64,000 bases of DNA from Candidatus Pseudomonas phytovorans (GCA_029202525.1 CP119325.1:5120001-5184000); one strand, 5' to 3'; shown: positions 26,542 through 36,241, counted from the stretch's first letter. Made by a program: numbers and translations. The notes: generated from the letters alone by a model not told the origin.

Positions 26542-27723
26542 CTATATTTTGAAGATCAGTGGCAGGGTTATGTAATTACGAATGCGGTCATCATTTAATG
26601 TCACAGGTTCTTCAGCAAGCTCAATACGTGAATACTTGCTAGCAATCACACCCAATGTAGCCTCAATTTCCGCCCTACTGATTACCTGACCAGCGCACGC
26701 GTGAACGCCTATGCCAAAGGAAACATGCTGACTGGCTTCCTGTGGTCTTGTGTGGTCGAAGCGATTAGGACGTTTGAAAACAGTCTCATCCCGATTCACC
26801 GCCGCCGTCATGAATCGAATGCAAGACCCAGCAGGAATCTTCACTCCTCGAATCTCTACCTCTTCGGTGGGATAGCGTGTAAAGGACTGCTCAGGTGGGT
26901 TCAAGCGAATGAACTCATTGATCATGGCCCCCCTGGACTGAGGCTCTGTACGGTAGAGATCGTACAGAGCAGGTTCTCTTGCAAAGTGTTCCAGGATCGA
27001 AGCTAATACGTATGCTGGATTTGGAGATCCGGAGAAGTAGAGCAATACCAAAGTCTGAATAACCTCTTTGTAGGTCATTTCGCCTGCTTGCTCAAGCTTT
27101 AGCATCCCATCGAGAAGCCCTTCCCCTGGCTTCGTCCTTTTTTCTTCAATCATCGATTGGCATTTTGCAAATAGCCACTCGAAGCCTTGTTTCGCCCGGT
27201 CTTTGTCAGCCTGTGTAGCTGCCGGTGTTTGCATTCCGACGATTTTTAGAGAATTGAGAGTAGCCAGATCAATGTCATCTTCAGCAACCCCTAAAACTCT
27301 GCACATGGTTACATGAGTAGGGACAACGCAAATATGATGATGAGCTTCTACATATCCATCCTCACCGATTGCCTCAAGTGCCAACTCAGTTACATAAACA
27401 GTGTGCTTTACCCATTCCTTAACCAATTTTGGTGTGAACCATTTATTGGTATGGCGCCGAATAGTTGTATGCTGGGGTGGATCATAGAACAACATCGTAT
27501 CCAAGAACACATGCCAAACATGAGGCTGCACCCAGTCAGGTTCAACCATACTCATGGCCGGGTGCTTAACATACTTTATGTAATCTTCGTACCGAGAGAC
27601 AACGAAAGTCCGTTCATTCTCTTGGTAAATTGGATAATCTCGCTGCAGCCGGGCATACCATGGGTAAGGATTGCGTCGAAAGTCCGGATGCGCCCAAGGC
27701 AAAACTTCATGTGTAATGTTCAT
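26542..27723 (-). CDS. Cytochrome P450 with non-canonical I-helix
   Basis: The 393-residue soluble P450 has the heme loop SFGIGVHACAG with ligand Cys343, the ExxR pair Glu270/Arg273, and HTTIRR at 85-90. The I-helix normally carries A/G-G-x-D/E-T; here it reads SGSPNP (231-236), placing Pro234 at the acid and Asn235 at the threonine. Asn at that place is known from P450cin (1,8-cineole hydroxylase), which also uses a flavodoxin. It is followed downstream-to-upstream by the flavodoxin and reductase genes in one operon. An oxygenation or O/N-dealkylation is expected; the substrate cannot be read. Confidence 0.95.
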   Translation of the reverse strand: MNITHEVLPWAHPDFRRNPYPWYARLQRDYPIYQENERTFVVSRYEDYIKYVKHPAMSMVEPDWVQPHVWHVFLDTMLFYDPPQHTTIRRHTNKWFTPKLVKEWVKHTVYVTELALEAIGEDGYVEAHHHICVVPTHVTMCRVLGVAEDDIDLATLNSLKIVGMQTPAATQADKDRAKQGFEWLFAKCQSMIEEKRTKPGEGLLDGMLKLEQAGEMTYKEVIQTLVLLYFSGSPNPAYVLASILEHFAREPALYDLYRTEPQSRGAMINEFIRLNPPEQSFTRYPTEEVEIRGVKIPAGSCIRFMTAAVNRDETVFKRPNRFDHTRPQEASQHVSFGIGVHACAGQVISRAEIEATLGVIASKYSRIELAEEPVTLNDDRIRNYITLPLIFKI

Positions 27724-27744
27724 TACGTCATCTCCAAAATTTAG

Positions 27745-28185
27745 TTATGGATACACCTTGCAAATCCAGTCTGATGCTGCCGCAGTGAGAGACATGCCGC
27801 TCGCTGCATCATGACGACCGACCTCCCCTCCAAGCGTAGCGCCAAGCTCAACCAACTTATTGGAAATGATATTAATTGCATTATTGTAATTGGTGTAAGT
27901 GCTATCACCCAACCCAAACGCGAAGAATTTAATTTTCCCGAGGTCTGGCTTTTCGTTATCCAGCACGTCAAAAAAGGGAATAGTGGTTTCAGGCAAATCG
28001 CCCTCACCATAGGTAGAGGTCAACACAATGACAGTTGAGTACTCAAGCAATACAGATGAGCTAACATCTTCCATCGACTGAACCAATACATCGACACCTT
28101 TACCGCCGAGAATATCGGCGATGTCATCAGCCGCCATTTCAGCATTGCCACTTTCAGTACCAAAAGTTACCAGGACGTTGTTCAT
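27745..28185 (-). CDS. Flavodoxin (cindoxin-like), P450 redox partner
   Basis: The 146-residue protein is a full flavodoxin domain of the CPR/MioC type: FMN phosphate loop TFGTESGNAE (residues 8-17), TSTYGEGDLPE near 57-67 and FGLGDSTYTNY near 90-100. It lies 21 bp upstream of the P450 start. Most bacterial P450s use ferredoxins; a dedicated flavodoxin is unusual and is best known from the P450cin system. It should carry electrons from the reductase at 28237-29487 to the P450. Confidence 0.93.
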   Translation of the reverse strand: MNNVLVTFGTESGNAEMAADDIADILGGKGVDVLVQSMEDVSSSVLLEYSTVIVLTSTYGEGDLPETTIPFFDVLDNEKPDLGKIKFFAFGLGDSTYTNYNNAINIISNKLVELGATLGGEVGRHDAASGMSLTAAASDWICKVYP

Positions 28186-28236
28186 ACATTCACCTTTAAT
28201 TCAGATCTTCCCAATCATTCTCCGCTCGTGGCTCAC

Positions 28237-29487
28237 TCAAGTATCGCCGCGCGCCACTCTAATCATCGTCAACAGATCCCTAAGTTTATTCCGACACCGC
28301 CCTTGAACCGCGCTCTCTCGCTCATATTTATCAATACGACACCAGCCGTCATAATCAACAACGTTTGGTGAAAGCTCATGCATTATCGAGGCACGGCCTG
28401 TCTTTCCAGCTCTATTTATTCCGCCTTCGTAATCTTGGCAGATTTGATCGACCACAGACTTCGCATCTTTTCTATTTTCTGCCACGGTGCCTTTTGGCCC
28501 GCGTTTCAGCCAGCCGACCTTATATACCGAGGCCCCTACGCATTCATCCCCAGGAATTAACTTGTCTTGCCCGGCAGGGTTGGTGAATCCAATCGCGGTC
28601 ACCACCGTATCGAATGCATCAACCCGTGGCTTTGCAGTGACTTTATCTTTACTATTGATTATCGTGCGCCCATCAATACAGTCTATTTCTTCCATGAGCA
28701 CATCAAAAATCAATTCAATTTCAATATGCGACCCTTGATTAACCACACAGTTACTCTTATATTCTCGAAGCAGATCAGGTATAGCGCCTTCCTCGTCAGG
28801 TACATCTGCGAATTTTACACTGACACTTGGAAGCCTTAACAACTCTTCAAGCATAGACTTATCGCACTTGACTTGAGCAACTGAAGAACGACTGTACAAC
28901 TTTATACATTTCAACCCTGATGCCTTCAGAGACATAAGAATGTCATCCGCCACGTCGGAGCCAGAAAACTCGCGACGTGACTTAGAAATCATCCTTAGAA
29001 AATCTATTGCTACATTACCACTTCCGATCACAGCAATATCGCGACCAAGTGCTCGTAGCTGCCCATCATTATCTTTAGGCAGACTATGTAAAGGATATCC
29101 ATTCAGCGCTTTCAGAATTTGCCCTGCGCCAATCACACAAGCCTGCGGGTGGGTGGGGACGTCCAGAGACGCATCATGCTTCAAACCGGTTGCTAAAACC
29201 AAAACATCAAAAGACTCAGCAAGTTTTTGAAAAGCGATGTCTCGCCCTACGCTTACGTTCCCAAAAAACTTGACGTTACCCTTCTCAAACATTCTCTCGA
29301 ACTGCTGAATAACGCCTTTGCTACCTTGATGGTCAGCTGCAATTCCATAGCGCACTAACCCGTACGGCACCGGCATAGCTTCAAAGATCGAAATCTCGGC
29401 TTCAGGCCACTTCTTCTCTAGAAACTGCGCTACGAAGCACCCAGACGGCCCAGCTCCGACAATGGCAACGGTTGGCGGTGTAGGCAT
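28237..29487 (-). CDS. NADPH-dependent ferredoxin/flavodoxin reductase (adrenodoxin-reductase type)
   Basis: The 416-residue flavoprotein opens PTPPTVAIVGAGPSG with the FAD-binding GAGPSG, then PYGLVRYGIAADHQGSKGV, and the NADP site AVIGSGNVAIDFLRM near residue 155. This is the adrenodoxin-reductase/FprA fold rather than the plant-type FNR. The start at 29487 follows GGGAG; the extension to 29592 has no support. It is first in the operon reductase-flavodoxin-P450. This pairing of an adrenodoxin-reductase-like enzyme with a flavodoxin makes a complete three-component electron chain. Confidence 0.92.
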   Translation of the reverse strand: MPTPPTVAIVGAGPSGCFVAQFLEKKWPEAEISIFEAMPVPYGLVRYGIAADHQGSKGVIQQFERMFEKGNVKFFGNVSVGRDIAFQKLAESFDVLVLATGLKHDASLDVPTHPQACVIGAGQILKALNGYPLHSLPKDNDGQLRALGRDIAVIGSGNVAIDFLRMISKSRREFSGSDVADDILMSLKASGLKCIKLYSRSSVAQVKCDKSMLEELLRLPSVSVKFADVPDEEGAIPDLLREYKSNCVVNQGSHIEIELIFDVLMEEIDCIDGRTIINSKDKVTAKPRVDAFDTVVTAIGFTNPAGQDKLIPGDECVGASVYKVGWLKRGPKGTVAENRKDAKSVVDQICQDYEGGINRAGKTGRASIMHELSPNVVDYDGWCRIDKYERESAVQGRCRNKLRDLLTMIRVARGDT

Positions 29488-29993
29488 TGAGATCTCCCAG
29501 GACACGGTGCTATGGCTCAGTAATGTAGAAACCGCTCGAACGTTCGTTCGGTCAATCATCACATAGCAAAGCACGTGCCAAGCCGATGCCACGCGCTTAG
29601 CTAGGAAAGGGAGGGCTCAACAACGAGAAAAGAACCAAAACGGTGCGGATTGACTCTTTAGTGGACGCATGCGGTGCACTGCTACTGGGCTACACGCTAG
29701 TAACACGCTCTCAGGAAAGGCGTGGTGTTTAACCGCGCGAGGTGCAGCCAACATCGCTGCCACCACCACTGGTTCAAAGATGACTGGTAGGTTTTACGAG
29801 CATCTCGTCATCGGCGTTGTCCTTGCGACGTTATTGCTGGTCTGAATAACTGCAAGCAATCGGCCGAGGCCGTTAGGCTACCCTTAGCCAAGCAGCTCCG
29901 ATCGGCGTTCGCATGGTCAAAGAGCAGATCGAAATCGGTGTACAAACGAGCCATTAGACCCTAGGACGCCTGCACCTCCGAGTCGAATTGGCT
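29488..29993. other. 506-bp gap between P450 operon and PucR gene
   Basis: I see no intact gene. The right part lies at the 3' end of the PucR gene and the left part should hold the promoter of the P450 operon. Several short open frames have no ribosome site. A decayed insertion or gene is possible but not recognisable. Confidence 0.5.
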
Positions 29994-31505
29994 TCAGGGC
30001 TGTAGCCTGGTGGTAGCGCTCATGGCGCCGATTTGGACATCGACTGCGATGTCCATTGACCGCAACGCTATCCACAACGCCACCACCCCTTCTGTGTCGT
30101 CCAATGATCGACCGGTAATTTCTTCGATCCGACGCACACGATAGATCAATGTCTGTTTGTGCACGTTCAGCATCTGCGAGGACTTTTGCCAAGAGCGATT
30201 TTGCTCCAGGAAAACCCGCAATGTATGGATGAGCTGGCTACCGTTCTGCGCATCGTAATCCGCCAGACCACCAATGACTCCACGGTACATCCTGTTGGCT
30301 TGCTCCAGATCACTGGGTAGCCAGAATGCTTCGTCCAACGCATTGGCGTAATCGACGATTTTGCGAGCTACCGTAGAGTGTGCAAGTGCAAGGCGAGCCT
30401 CTCGTAGTGCCTCAGGCGCCCTAAGCCCGGCCCCCAACACAGCACTAACGCCCAAGCTACATCCCAGCATCGCTTGCAGCGACTCGCAAACTGACGGATC
30501 GGCCACCAAGATGACCAGTTCATCTCCCGCCTGCCTGGCCAGCATTTTCATGCTCTGCCGGCTCAGCTCCATCTGCCAATTGTTCGGAGCGGCGTGATCC
30601 AACCGGGCAAGTACCAGGTGCGAGGAGCTAGGCGGACAGCTCAATTGCTCCAGACGATCCATTGCTGCTCGCTCGGTAAGCCGCATGTTCAGAAGATCAT
30701 CTAGCAACTCTGAGCCCAGTCGCAACATCCGCTCGTGCTCACCCTGAACACGCTCCAGCTCGATTGCCAGCACCGAGGCGATATGATGGAGGATGCCATA
30801 GTCGAGCAACTGGCCGCCCGTTGCGAGGATCGCGCATTCTGGCAGCGCGGGGAGAGCCATGACCAATGCTTCACTGTCACCGTCATGACAGCGCGTCAGA
30901 TCATAGGTGAGTCGTGCGCGTGAGCTGAGCACCTCGTGCCACCGCGTCGGCAAGAACTCGAGCCCCTCTTGCCATGGGCACAAGCTGCGCGTATCGAACA
31001 GATAGAGCTCCGCTGTTACATCGGCAGAGAGCCTCAGCAACAATCCGTTCAAACCGAGATGTCGTAATCCGATCCGAGCGCTCTCGTAGAGCCGCACCAC
31101 TGCACGACGACGCTGATCTTCGGTTTGCTGCCTGGCATCGAGAATGGCTTTCGTGACGGCGGAAAAGGGCACGGAGTAATGGGTGATCAACACCGGAAAA
31201 CCCAAAAGCGATGCCTGATCTAGAAGACCGGAGATATCATCCGGCGCCTGCATGTTCTCCCCGATCATCATGCCAGCCACTTTAGCGTCGGATATTCGCG
31301 TCACATAGGCGCTCTGCTGCTCAACCTCCCGGGGTATGCCCATCCCCGTGGTCATCAGCAGATCACCCTCCCCCAACCATTCGCTTGGGTCAGCCAGCTC
31401 ACATACATGGGCCCAGCGCAAGGTTCGCTGAGTGCCTTCCATGCCCGTCAGCAAACGTGTGCGCAGCGATACGTTATCGATGATGTCCTGAATGCTGAAA
31501 GACAT
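29994..31505 (-). CDS. PucR-family transcriptional regulator
   Basis: The 503-residue protein has the N-terminal PucR-like domain (SIQDIIDNV, then LADPSEWLGEGDLLMTTGMG near residues 34-53) and the C-terminal HTH_30 with LEQNRSWQKSSQMLNVHKQTLIYRVRRIEEITGRSLDD. The start at 31505 is chosen because MSFSIQDIIDN begins the conserved domain; the frame is open to 31646. PucR proteins regulate purine, amine or amino-acid catabolism. It is last in a minus-strand series after the oxidase, cupin and symporter genes, so it probably controls them. Confidence 0.9.
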   Translation of the reverse strand: MSFSIQDIIDNVSLRTRLLTGMEGTQRTLRWAHVCELADPSEWLGEGDLLMTTGMGIPREVEQQSAYVTRISDAKVAGMMIGENMQAPDDISGLLDQASLLGFPVLITHYSVPFSAVTKAILDARQQTEDQRRRAVVRLYESARIGLRHLGLNGLLLRLSADVTAELYLFDTRSLCPWQEGLEFLPTRWHEVLSSRARLTYDLTRCHDGDSEALVMALPALPECAILATGGQLLDYGILHHIASVLAIELERVQGEHERMLRLGSELLDDLLNMRLTERAAMDRLEQLSCPPSSSHLVLARLDHAAPNNWQMELSRQSMKMLARQAGDELVILVADPSVCESLQAMLGCSLGVSAVLGAGLRAPEALREARLALAHSTVARKIVDYANALDEAFWLPSDLEQANRMYRGVIGGLADYDAQNGSQLIHTLRVFLEQNRSWQKSSQMLNVHKQTLIYRVRRIEEITGRSLDDTEGVVALWIALRSMDIAVDVQIGAMSATTRLQP

Positions 31506-31646
31506 GGTAATGCTCTGCCAGGCTGAGGATGCAGAAACGCCCAGCGGCGTTGATGACAGGCTGCCAACAACACCGCTGGACTCAGATCCCACCCTAGCAG
31601 CGACGCCTGCTGGGCGTCGAGCCAGAACTGTACTTGAGGAGTTCAA

Positions 31647-33008
31647 TCAGGTTGCCATGTTCAGCGACGCAGATTGTTGCAGCGATCGGCCTTTGGTTTC
31701 CGGTGCCCAGGCTAGGCAAACGAAGAATGCCAGCAGCGTAACTGCAGCACCGATCATCAGTGTCGCTTGCAGGCCAATGGACTCGATACCAACCGGCGTC
31801 AGGTATGTGCCTGCCGCTGCTCCGATACGACTGAAACCAACCGCCACACCGACCGCAGTGGCCCGAACAGAAGTTGGGAACAGCTCATTAGGGTAGATCC
31901 ACTCCAGAATGCTTGGGCCACCCGACACAAAGGCGTAGAACGCAAAAGCGCCGATAATGAACCAGGCCGGCGCATCCGCCCACAGCCCCAGCGCGAAAAG
32001 CGGTACAGCCATCAGCGCAAACGGGACTAGCACCATAGGGCGACGCCCCCAGGTTTCCACGAGCTTCAGCGCTGGTATCACGCCGACAGCGAACAGCGTA
32101 GCGATCAGCAGCTCGCCCAAGGTCGACGCATTCACACCCTTGATACCAGCTGACATCAAGATCATGCCGCCGAAGGTGTAGAGCACATATTGAGGTGTAA
32201 TCTGAGCAAAATAGAGCACACCACACATGATCGTGCGTTTCAGATATCCACCTGAAGAAATCATTTTCAGGTCTGCCAGCATGGAGCGTGGGCGCCCACC
32301 ATCATTGAGCTCATCAATGTCATGTTGAGTGATCTTCACCGTCTTACCATACACCTGGCGAATGACCTCCTCCGCCTCTCGCACTCGTCCCTTGCTGGCA
32401 AGCCAGCGAGGCGACTCCGGAATACCACGGCGCATGATCACCACGATCAGACCGACCACTGCGCCACTGAACAGCATCCAGCGCCACAGCGAGTGATCGC
32501 CGCTGAATTTGACTACCAGATAACCCACCACGAATGCAGTCATCGCGCCGACCGACCAAGCAAGCCCCGAGAGGCCGATCATGAAGCCACGACGTTTGGA
32601 CGGGGTGAACTCTGTGAGCAGTGAGGTAGCAATTGGATAATCAGCACCGACAGCCAAGCCGATTACGAATCGCAAGAGGATCAGCTGCCAAACGTCCGTC
32701 ACGAAAGCACTCAGACCGCAGGCGACGATCAATACCGTCAAATCCAGCGCGTACATTGTCTCCCGACCGATCCGGTCGGTGACGGCTCCGAACACCGTGG
32801 CACCGAAAAAAATGCCCAACAACGAAGCGGCACCGATGAGACCAGTCTCGACTGGCGAGGCTGGGATGTCATGGGCGAAACCGATAAGCGCAATGCCAAT
32901 CAGACTGAGGATGTAACCGTCCAGGAATGGGCCACCGCAGCAAGCCAGCAGTAACTTGCGGTGAAATTTGGAAACGGGCGAATTCTCGATGATATCGAAC
33001 ACGCTCAT
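31647..33008 (-). CDS. MFS metabolite:H+ symporter
   Basis: The 453-residue protein has about 12 transmembrane helices with the MFS sugar/metabolite motif DRIGRETMYALD near residue 77, GLAVGADYPIATSLLTEFTP near 115, and PETKGRSL at the C-terminus, which is typical of metabolite:H+ symporters. It has 44 bp to the upstream cupin gene and 141 bp to the PucR start. Together with the oxidase and cupin it suggests uptake of an amine or acid that is then oxidised in the cytoplasm. Confidence 0.92.
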   Translation of the reverse strand: MSVFDIIENSPVSKFHRKLLLACCGGPFLDGYILSLIGIALIGFAHDIPASPVETGLIGAASLLGIFFGATVFGAVTDRIGRETMYALDLTVLIVACGLSAFVTDVWQLILLRFVIGLAVGADYPIATSLLTEFTPSKRRGFMIGLSGLAWSVGAMTAFVVGYLVVKFSGDHSLWRWMLFSGAVVGLIVVIMRRGIPESPRWLASKGRVREAEEVIRQVYGKTVKITQHDIDELNDGGRPRSMLADLKMISSGGYLKRTIMCGVLYFAQITPQYVLYTFGGMILMSAGIKGVNASTLGELLIATLFAVGVIPALKLVETWGRRPMVLVPFALMAVPLFALGLWADAPAWFIIGAFAFYAFVSGGPSILEWIYPNELFPTSVRATAVGVAVGFSRIGAAAGTYLTPVGIESIGLQATLMIGAAVTLLAFFVCLAWAPETKGRSLQQSASLNMAT

Positions 33009-33052
33009 ATAGCGACCTTTCTTATTGAAATTATGGGAGGTGCGAAGGCCAT

Positions 33053-33400
33053 TCAGCCGACGATGAAGTAGTGTTTGGTAACGGTTTCCTCAATTTCCCA
33101 GACACCGGTTGTGTTCGGCGCGAAGTAAACGGCGTCACCCGCCTGGAAGCGAATGACCTCGCCTTCATCAGGCGTGAAAACGCCTTTTCCGCTAACGAAG
33201 TAGCTGTACTCCGCCTGCAGAACCTGACGTCGCCACGCGCCCGGCGTGCACTCCCAAACACCCAGCGAAAAACCTGGGTCTTCAACTGCTTCATCAAGTG
33301 CATGACGGGTTCGGGAGACCACGTCACCCTCGGGTTGGGCGACCGGTTTCCACGCTGAGAACGCAGCATCGGCAGCAAGGCGTTTTACTATTGGGGTCAT
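33053..33400 (-). CDS. Cupin-domain protein (DUF861 / ureidoglycine-hydrolase-like cupin)
   Basis: The 115-residue protein is a single small cupin with EYSYFVSGKGVFTPDEG and VIRFQAGDAVYFAPNTTGVWEIEETVTKHYFI, the pattern of the DUF861 group. The start at 33400 follows GGAG; the longer frame overlaps the oxidase gene and has no family match. Metal ligands are incomplete compared with enzymatic cupins, so it may bind rather than convert a ligand. It sits between oxidase and symporter genes. Confidence 0.85.
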   Translation of the reverse strand: MTPIVKRLAADAAFSAWKPVAQPEGDVVSRTRHALDEAVEDPGFSLGVWECTPGAWRRQVLQAEYSYFVSGKGVFTPDEGEVIRFQAGDAVYFAPNTTGVWEIEETVTKHYFIVG

Positions 33401-33419
33401 GTCTTTGGCTCCTGTATGG

Positions 33420-34826
33420 TCAGGCTTTGTCTTCAAGTCCGGCGGGGGCAAGCCCTGCCAGCATTCGGTCAATGGTCGAGGGTCGAGCGCCGCTCATCTC
33501 AGCGCGCTCTTTGCGAATTACGGCGTTTCTGACGAGGCTGCCGCCCCAGTAGCGGAATGGCTCTGGTGGGAAGGTCTTGCAATTCCGCCCCACCAGTGGG
33601 CAAGTACTCCATTCGTCCTTTATCCCTAGCGCCAGGCTCGCCAGGATGCGGCCACCGAGTCGACTGGGGCCCACGCCGTTGCCACTCCAACCGATGCCGT
33701 AATGGATGTTCTGGTTGCCGCCTAAGGTGCCGAATACCGGCAGGCTGTCGTAAGTACGATCGATCGGCCCTGACCAGGAACTCGTAAGCGGAGTCGACGC
33801 TAGGCTCGGATAGGTGCGACGGAAGTCAGCTTCCGTTAGCGCTATGCTTTCTTCGTGCTGACTGAAGGTGTGGTCAATTCGCGACCCGTAAGCCAAAGCT
33901 CCTGTACCCTTGCCGAAGGCGATCCGGCCATCACGGGTAGTGCGGTAGTAGTCCACCATCAACTGCGAGTCGGTGATCGACTGCTGTCCTGTCCACCCCA
34001 ACTGCTCCAACTTCAATGGAATTGGCTCAGTCACCACGATGGAGCTGTTCACTGGGACGATCAGCCTGGCCAGCTCAGGGATCGATGCGGCCCAAGCGTT
34101 GCTGGCAAGCACCACAGAACGAGCGTTCACGTGGCCATTGGTGGACTTCAGGCATACCGTGCTGCCCGGCTCGATGCTCTCAACAGGCGTCTGTTCGAAG
34201 ATGCGAATGCCGGCCCGGATGGCAACCGCTCGCATACCACGAACCAATGCACCTGGCTGAACCGTGGCATTGCTACGCTCAAAAACCCCGGCCAAGTGCA
34301 CGCCGGAGCCAGCCATATGGGCGACAGATTCCCCTGGCAGTCGCTCAAAGGGAGCGACCCCAAGACGAGCACACGTTTCAAGCGTGCTGTTCCAGCTGTC
34401 GATGTGAGATGGTGTGGTCGCCGTCCAGAGCCAGCCCTTACGAGCGTAGTGCGCATCGATCTGATGCTGCTCACAAAACTCACCCAATTCCGTAATGGCG
34501 TGCTCAGCAGCATTTGCCAAGAACAGTGCCTGTTCTCTGGTGCAGAAACTCAGCAACGAGCCAATCTTGGGCCACCAGGACATGACGAACCCACCGTTGC
34601 GCCCGGAAGCCCCACCGCCACAAATGTCCTGCTCCAGAATCACGACGTTGAGGTTGGGATCTCGCTCTTTAAGAGTGAGCGCCGTCCACAGGCCCACGAA
34701 ACCGCCGCCCACGATAGCGACGTCGGCATTGCATTCGCCCTGCAAGGACGAAGTGGGTTGTAGGTTTTCCTCCAAACTCTGCAGCCAGTAGCTGCGCGTC
34801 AGAGGGCGAGAAGAGGCCAGGCGCAT
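33420..34826 (-). CDS. FAD-dependent amine oxidase (DAO family, PuuB-like)
   Basis: The 468-residue protein has a dinucleotide site ADVAIVGGGFVGLWTALTL near residues 34-52, then ICGGGASGRNGGFVMSWW, a DAO-family signature, and a C-terminal GIGWSGNGVGPSRLGGRILA. Such enzymes oxidise secondary or primary amines, for example gamma-glutamylputrescine (PuuB). It is first in the oxidase-cupin-symporter-PucR series. The FAD-proximal SGRNGGF is intact, so it should be active. Substrate unknown. Confidence 0.9.
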   Translation of the reverse strand: MRLASSRPLTRSYWLQSLEENLQPTSSLQGECNADVAIVGGGFVGLWTALTLKERDPNLNVVILEQDICGGGASGRNGGFVMSWWPKIGSLLSFCTREQALFLANAAEHAITELGEFCEQHQIDAHYARKGWLWTATTPSHIDSWNSTLETCARLGVAPFERLPGESVAHMAGSGVHLAGVFERSNATVQPGALVRGMRAVAIRAGIRIFEQTPVESIEPGSTVCLKSTNGHVNARSVVLASNAWAASIPELARLIVPVNSSIVVTEPIPLKLEQLGWTGQQSITDSQLMVDYYRTTRDGRIAFGKGTGALAYGSRIDHTFSQHEESIALTEADFRRTYPSLASTPLTSSWSGPIDRTYDSLPVFGTLGGNQNIHYGIGWSGNGVGPSRLGGRILASLALGIKDEWSTCPLVGRNCKTFPPEPFRYWGGSLVRNAVIRKERAEMSGARPSTIDRMLAGLAPAGLEDKA

Positions 34827-35362
34827 GGGATGGGTTCCACTGTGTTGTTTTTCACAGTCTCTCCTCGGGCTCGGCTCCCCACTATTGCGCGTTATTAAGA
34901 AGATGACACAAAGCTTTCATAACATCGGATGAAGACCAATATCACCTTCGCTTCTCGATCTTGGAATCGCCGACCTCCATGCCACGATTGGAAAGATTGA
35001 TGAGCGTGAGCGCATTGGAAACTGATCCAGTTGATCTGAGGATTCGGTTAGCCGGGCGGCGCTTTGCGAGCAGGCTGCGCTTGGCTTCCATAACGACCAC
35101 ACTGCACCAGGCTCAGAGGGTCGCTTACTCCGAGAAGCGGCCTAGCAAGCAGAGCGCGCAGGCGTGAGGATGGAAGCCCGCAGGGCCGAGACAAGGTAAA
35201 CCTGGGCTCGGTTCACAACAGCCGTGCCGTAGGTCACGCACTAGTTCTCTCAAGCATCCTGGCCGTCGGCGATTGCCCCACTGCCCAAAATTAGAAGAAA
35301 TTATTCCTCAGCGATAATTATTGCCAAGTCATAATTTGACCTAATGAGGATCGGCTTAGCCG
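34827..35362. other. 536-bp gap, island-edge intergenic DNA
   Basis: No convincing gene is seen. The region holds the promoter of the oxidase operon at its left end and an AT-rich patch near 35290-35340 with inverted AAATTAT and ATAATTT. A short GCCC-GCA-GGGC hairpin lies near 35175. It may be degenerate DNA from older insertions. Confidence 0.45.
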
Positions 35363-35680
35363 TTAGCTACGCTTGCCATCACCATCTCGAGTAGCTCCTA
35401 TGACCCGACCGTAACCCTCATCACCTAAAATCGCATCACCTTCTTCATCGAACATCACGGCAAGCCACCGCTTCCGCTTCATTTCCGCCACTTGAGAAAA
35501 GAAGCAGGTTTCGCACAGATGAAGTTCGTACATTTCGCCGCAATGTGTTGAGCCCCTGCCCCATGAGGCGTGCATCTTGCCGTACTGAAGCTCGCCTTCG
35601 CCTTTTCGTGTAGACATCCCGCAGACATCGCACAACACGTCGATGACCGTATCGAGCTCACCCGCTTGCGTGACTTTCAT
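35363..35680 (-). CDS. Small protein with paired Cys motifs, unknown function
   Basis: The 105-residue protein has CDVCG near residue 17 and CETC near 56 (both CxxC), with HCGE and HLC between, a zinc-ribbon-like arrangement. GGAGG stands six bases before the ATG, so translation is well supported. I do not recognise the family beyond that. It lies among small unknown genes at the island edge. Confidence 0.7.
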   Translation of the reverse strand: MKVTQAGELDTVIDVLCDVCGMSTRKGEGELQYGKMHASWGRGSTHCGEMYELHLCETCFFSQVAEMKRKRWLAVMFDEEGDAILGDEGYGRVIGATRDGDGKRS

Positions 35681-35853
35681 TATCTACCTCCGCAAATGCT
35701 CCATCGTTTCGGTCTCAACTTAACCAGACTCCACCGCGCAATCCTCAGATTTGAGCTTCCAATCAAGAGGAGCCAGCCCTTGCCGGAGCAGTTACAGGCG
35801 ATTGAGTGTACGCATGATAAAATCGCTCCACGTTTATCTCGTGGAGATCTCGC

Positions 35854-36144
35854 TTGAACACGCCAGCAGTCTTGAGTTACTACGAAACATTGCTCCACGC
35901 TCCTAGTTTTTCTAACGATTTGGCTGGCCAAAGCCAAGTTCGCCGGTGGAAACGCCTTGTTGATGATGTTCACAACAGCACAACGGAATCTGACCTCCGA
36001 CAGGCAAGGAACAAAATCGAGGGCTATATCCTAGGTTCGGTGGATGCGGGCAGCCTTAGCCAGGACTGCGAGCGCGATTACAAGATCCTCGGAAGCATTC
36101 ACCGTCGTCAGGAGTTTCTGAGAAATCTTCTCTGTACTTTGTGA
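35854..36144 (+). CDS. Small hypothetical protein
   Basis: The 96-residue frame starts with TTG after GTGGAGAT. It is polar and mostly helical, rich in Arg, Asp and Gln (LVDDVHNSTTESDLRQARNK). A promoter-like TTGAGT and GATAAAAT lie just upstream. No motif is recognised. The opposite-strand frame at 35680-35973 overlaps and is rejected. Confidence 0.6.
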   Translation: MNTPAVLSYYETLLHAPSFSNDLAGQSQVRRWKRLVDDVHNSTTESDLRQARNKIEGYILGSVDAGSLSQDCERDYKILGSIHRRQEFLRNLLCTL

Positions 36145-36241
36145 TGCAGCAGCATCTGTAATTTGACCTATCGCTTCTACGGCTGAAAGCCGGCTGGCTT
36201 GAACCTATCACTTAGCCAGCCCCACGCAGGCATTCGCTTGA

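Noticed and set aside
35680..35973. A 97-codon minus-strand frame
   Set aside because: It overlaps the plus-strand gene at 35854, which has a better ribosome site and promoter; this one has neither.
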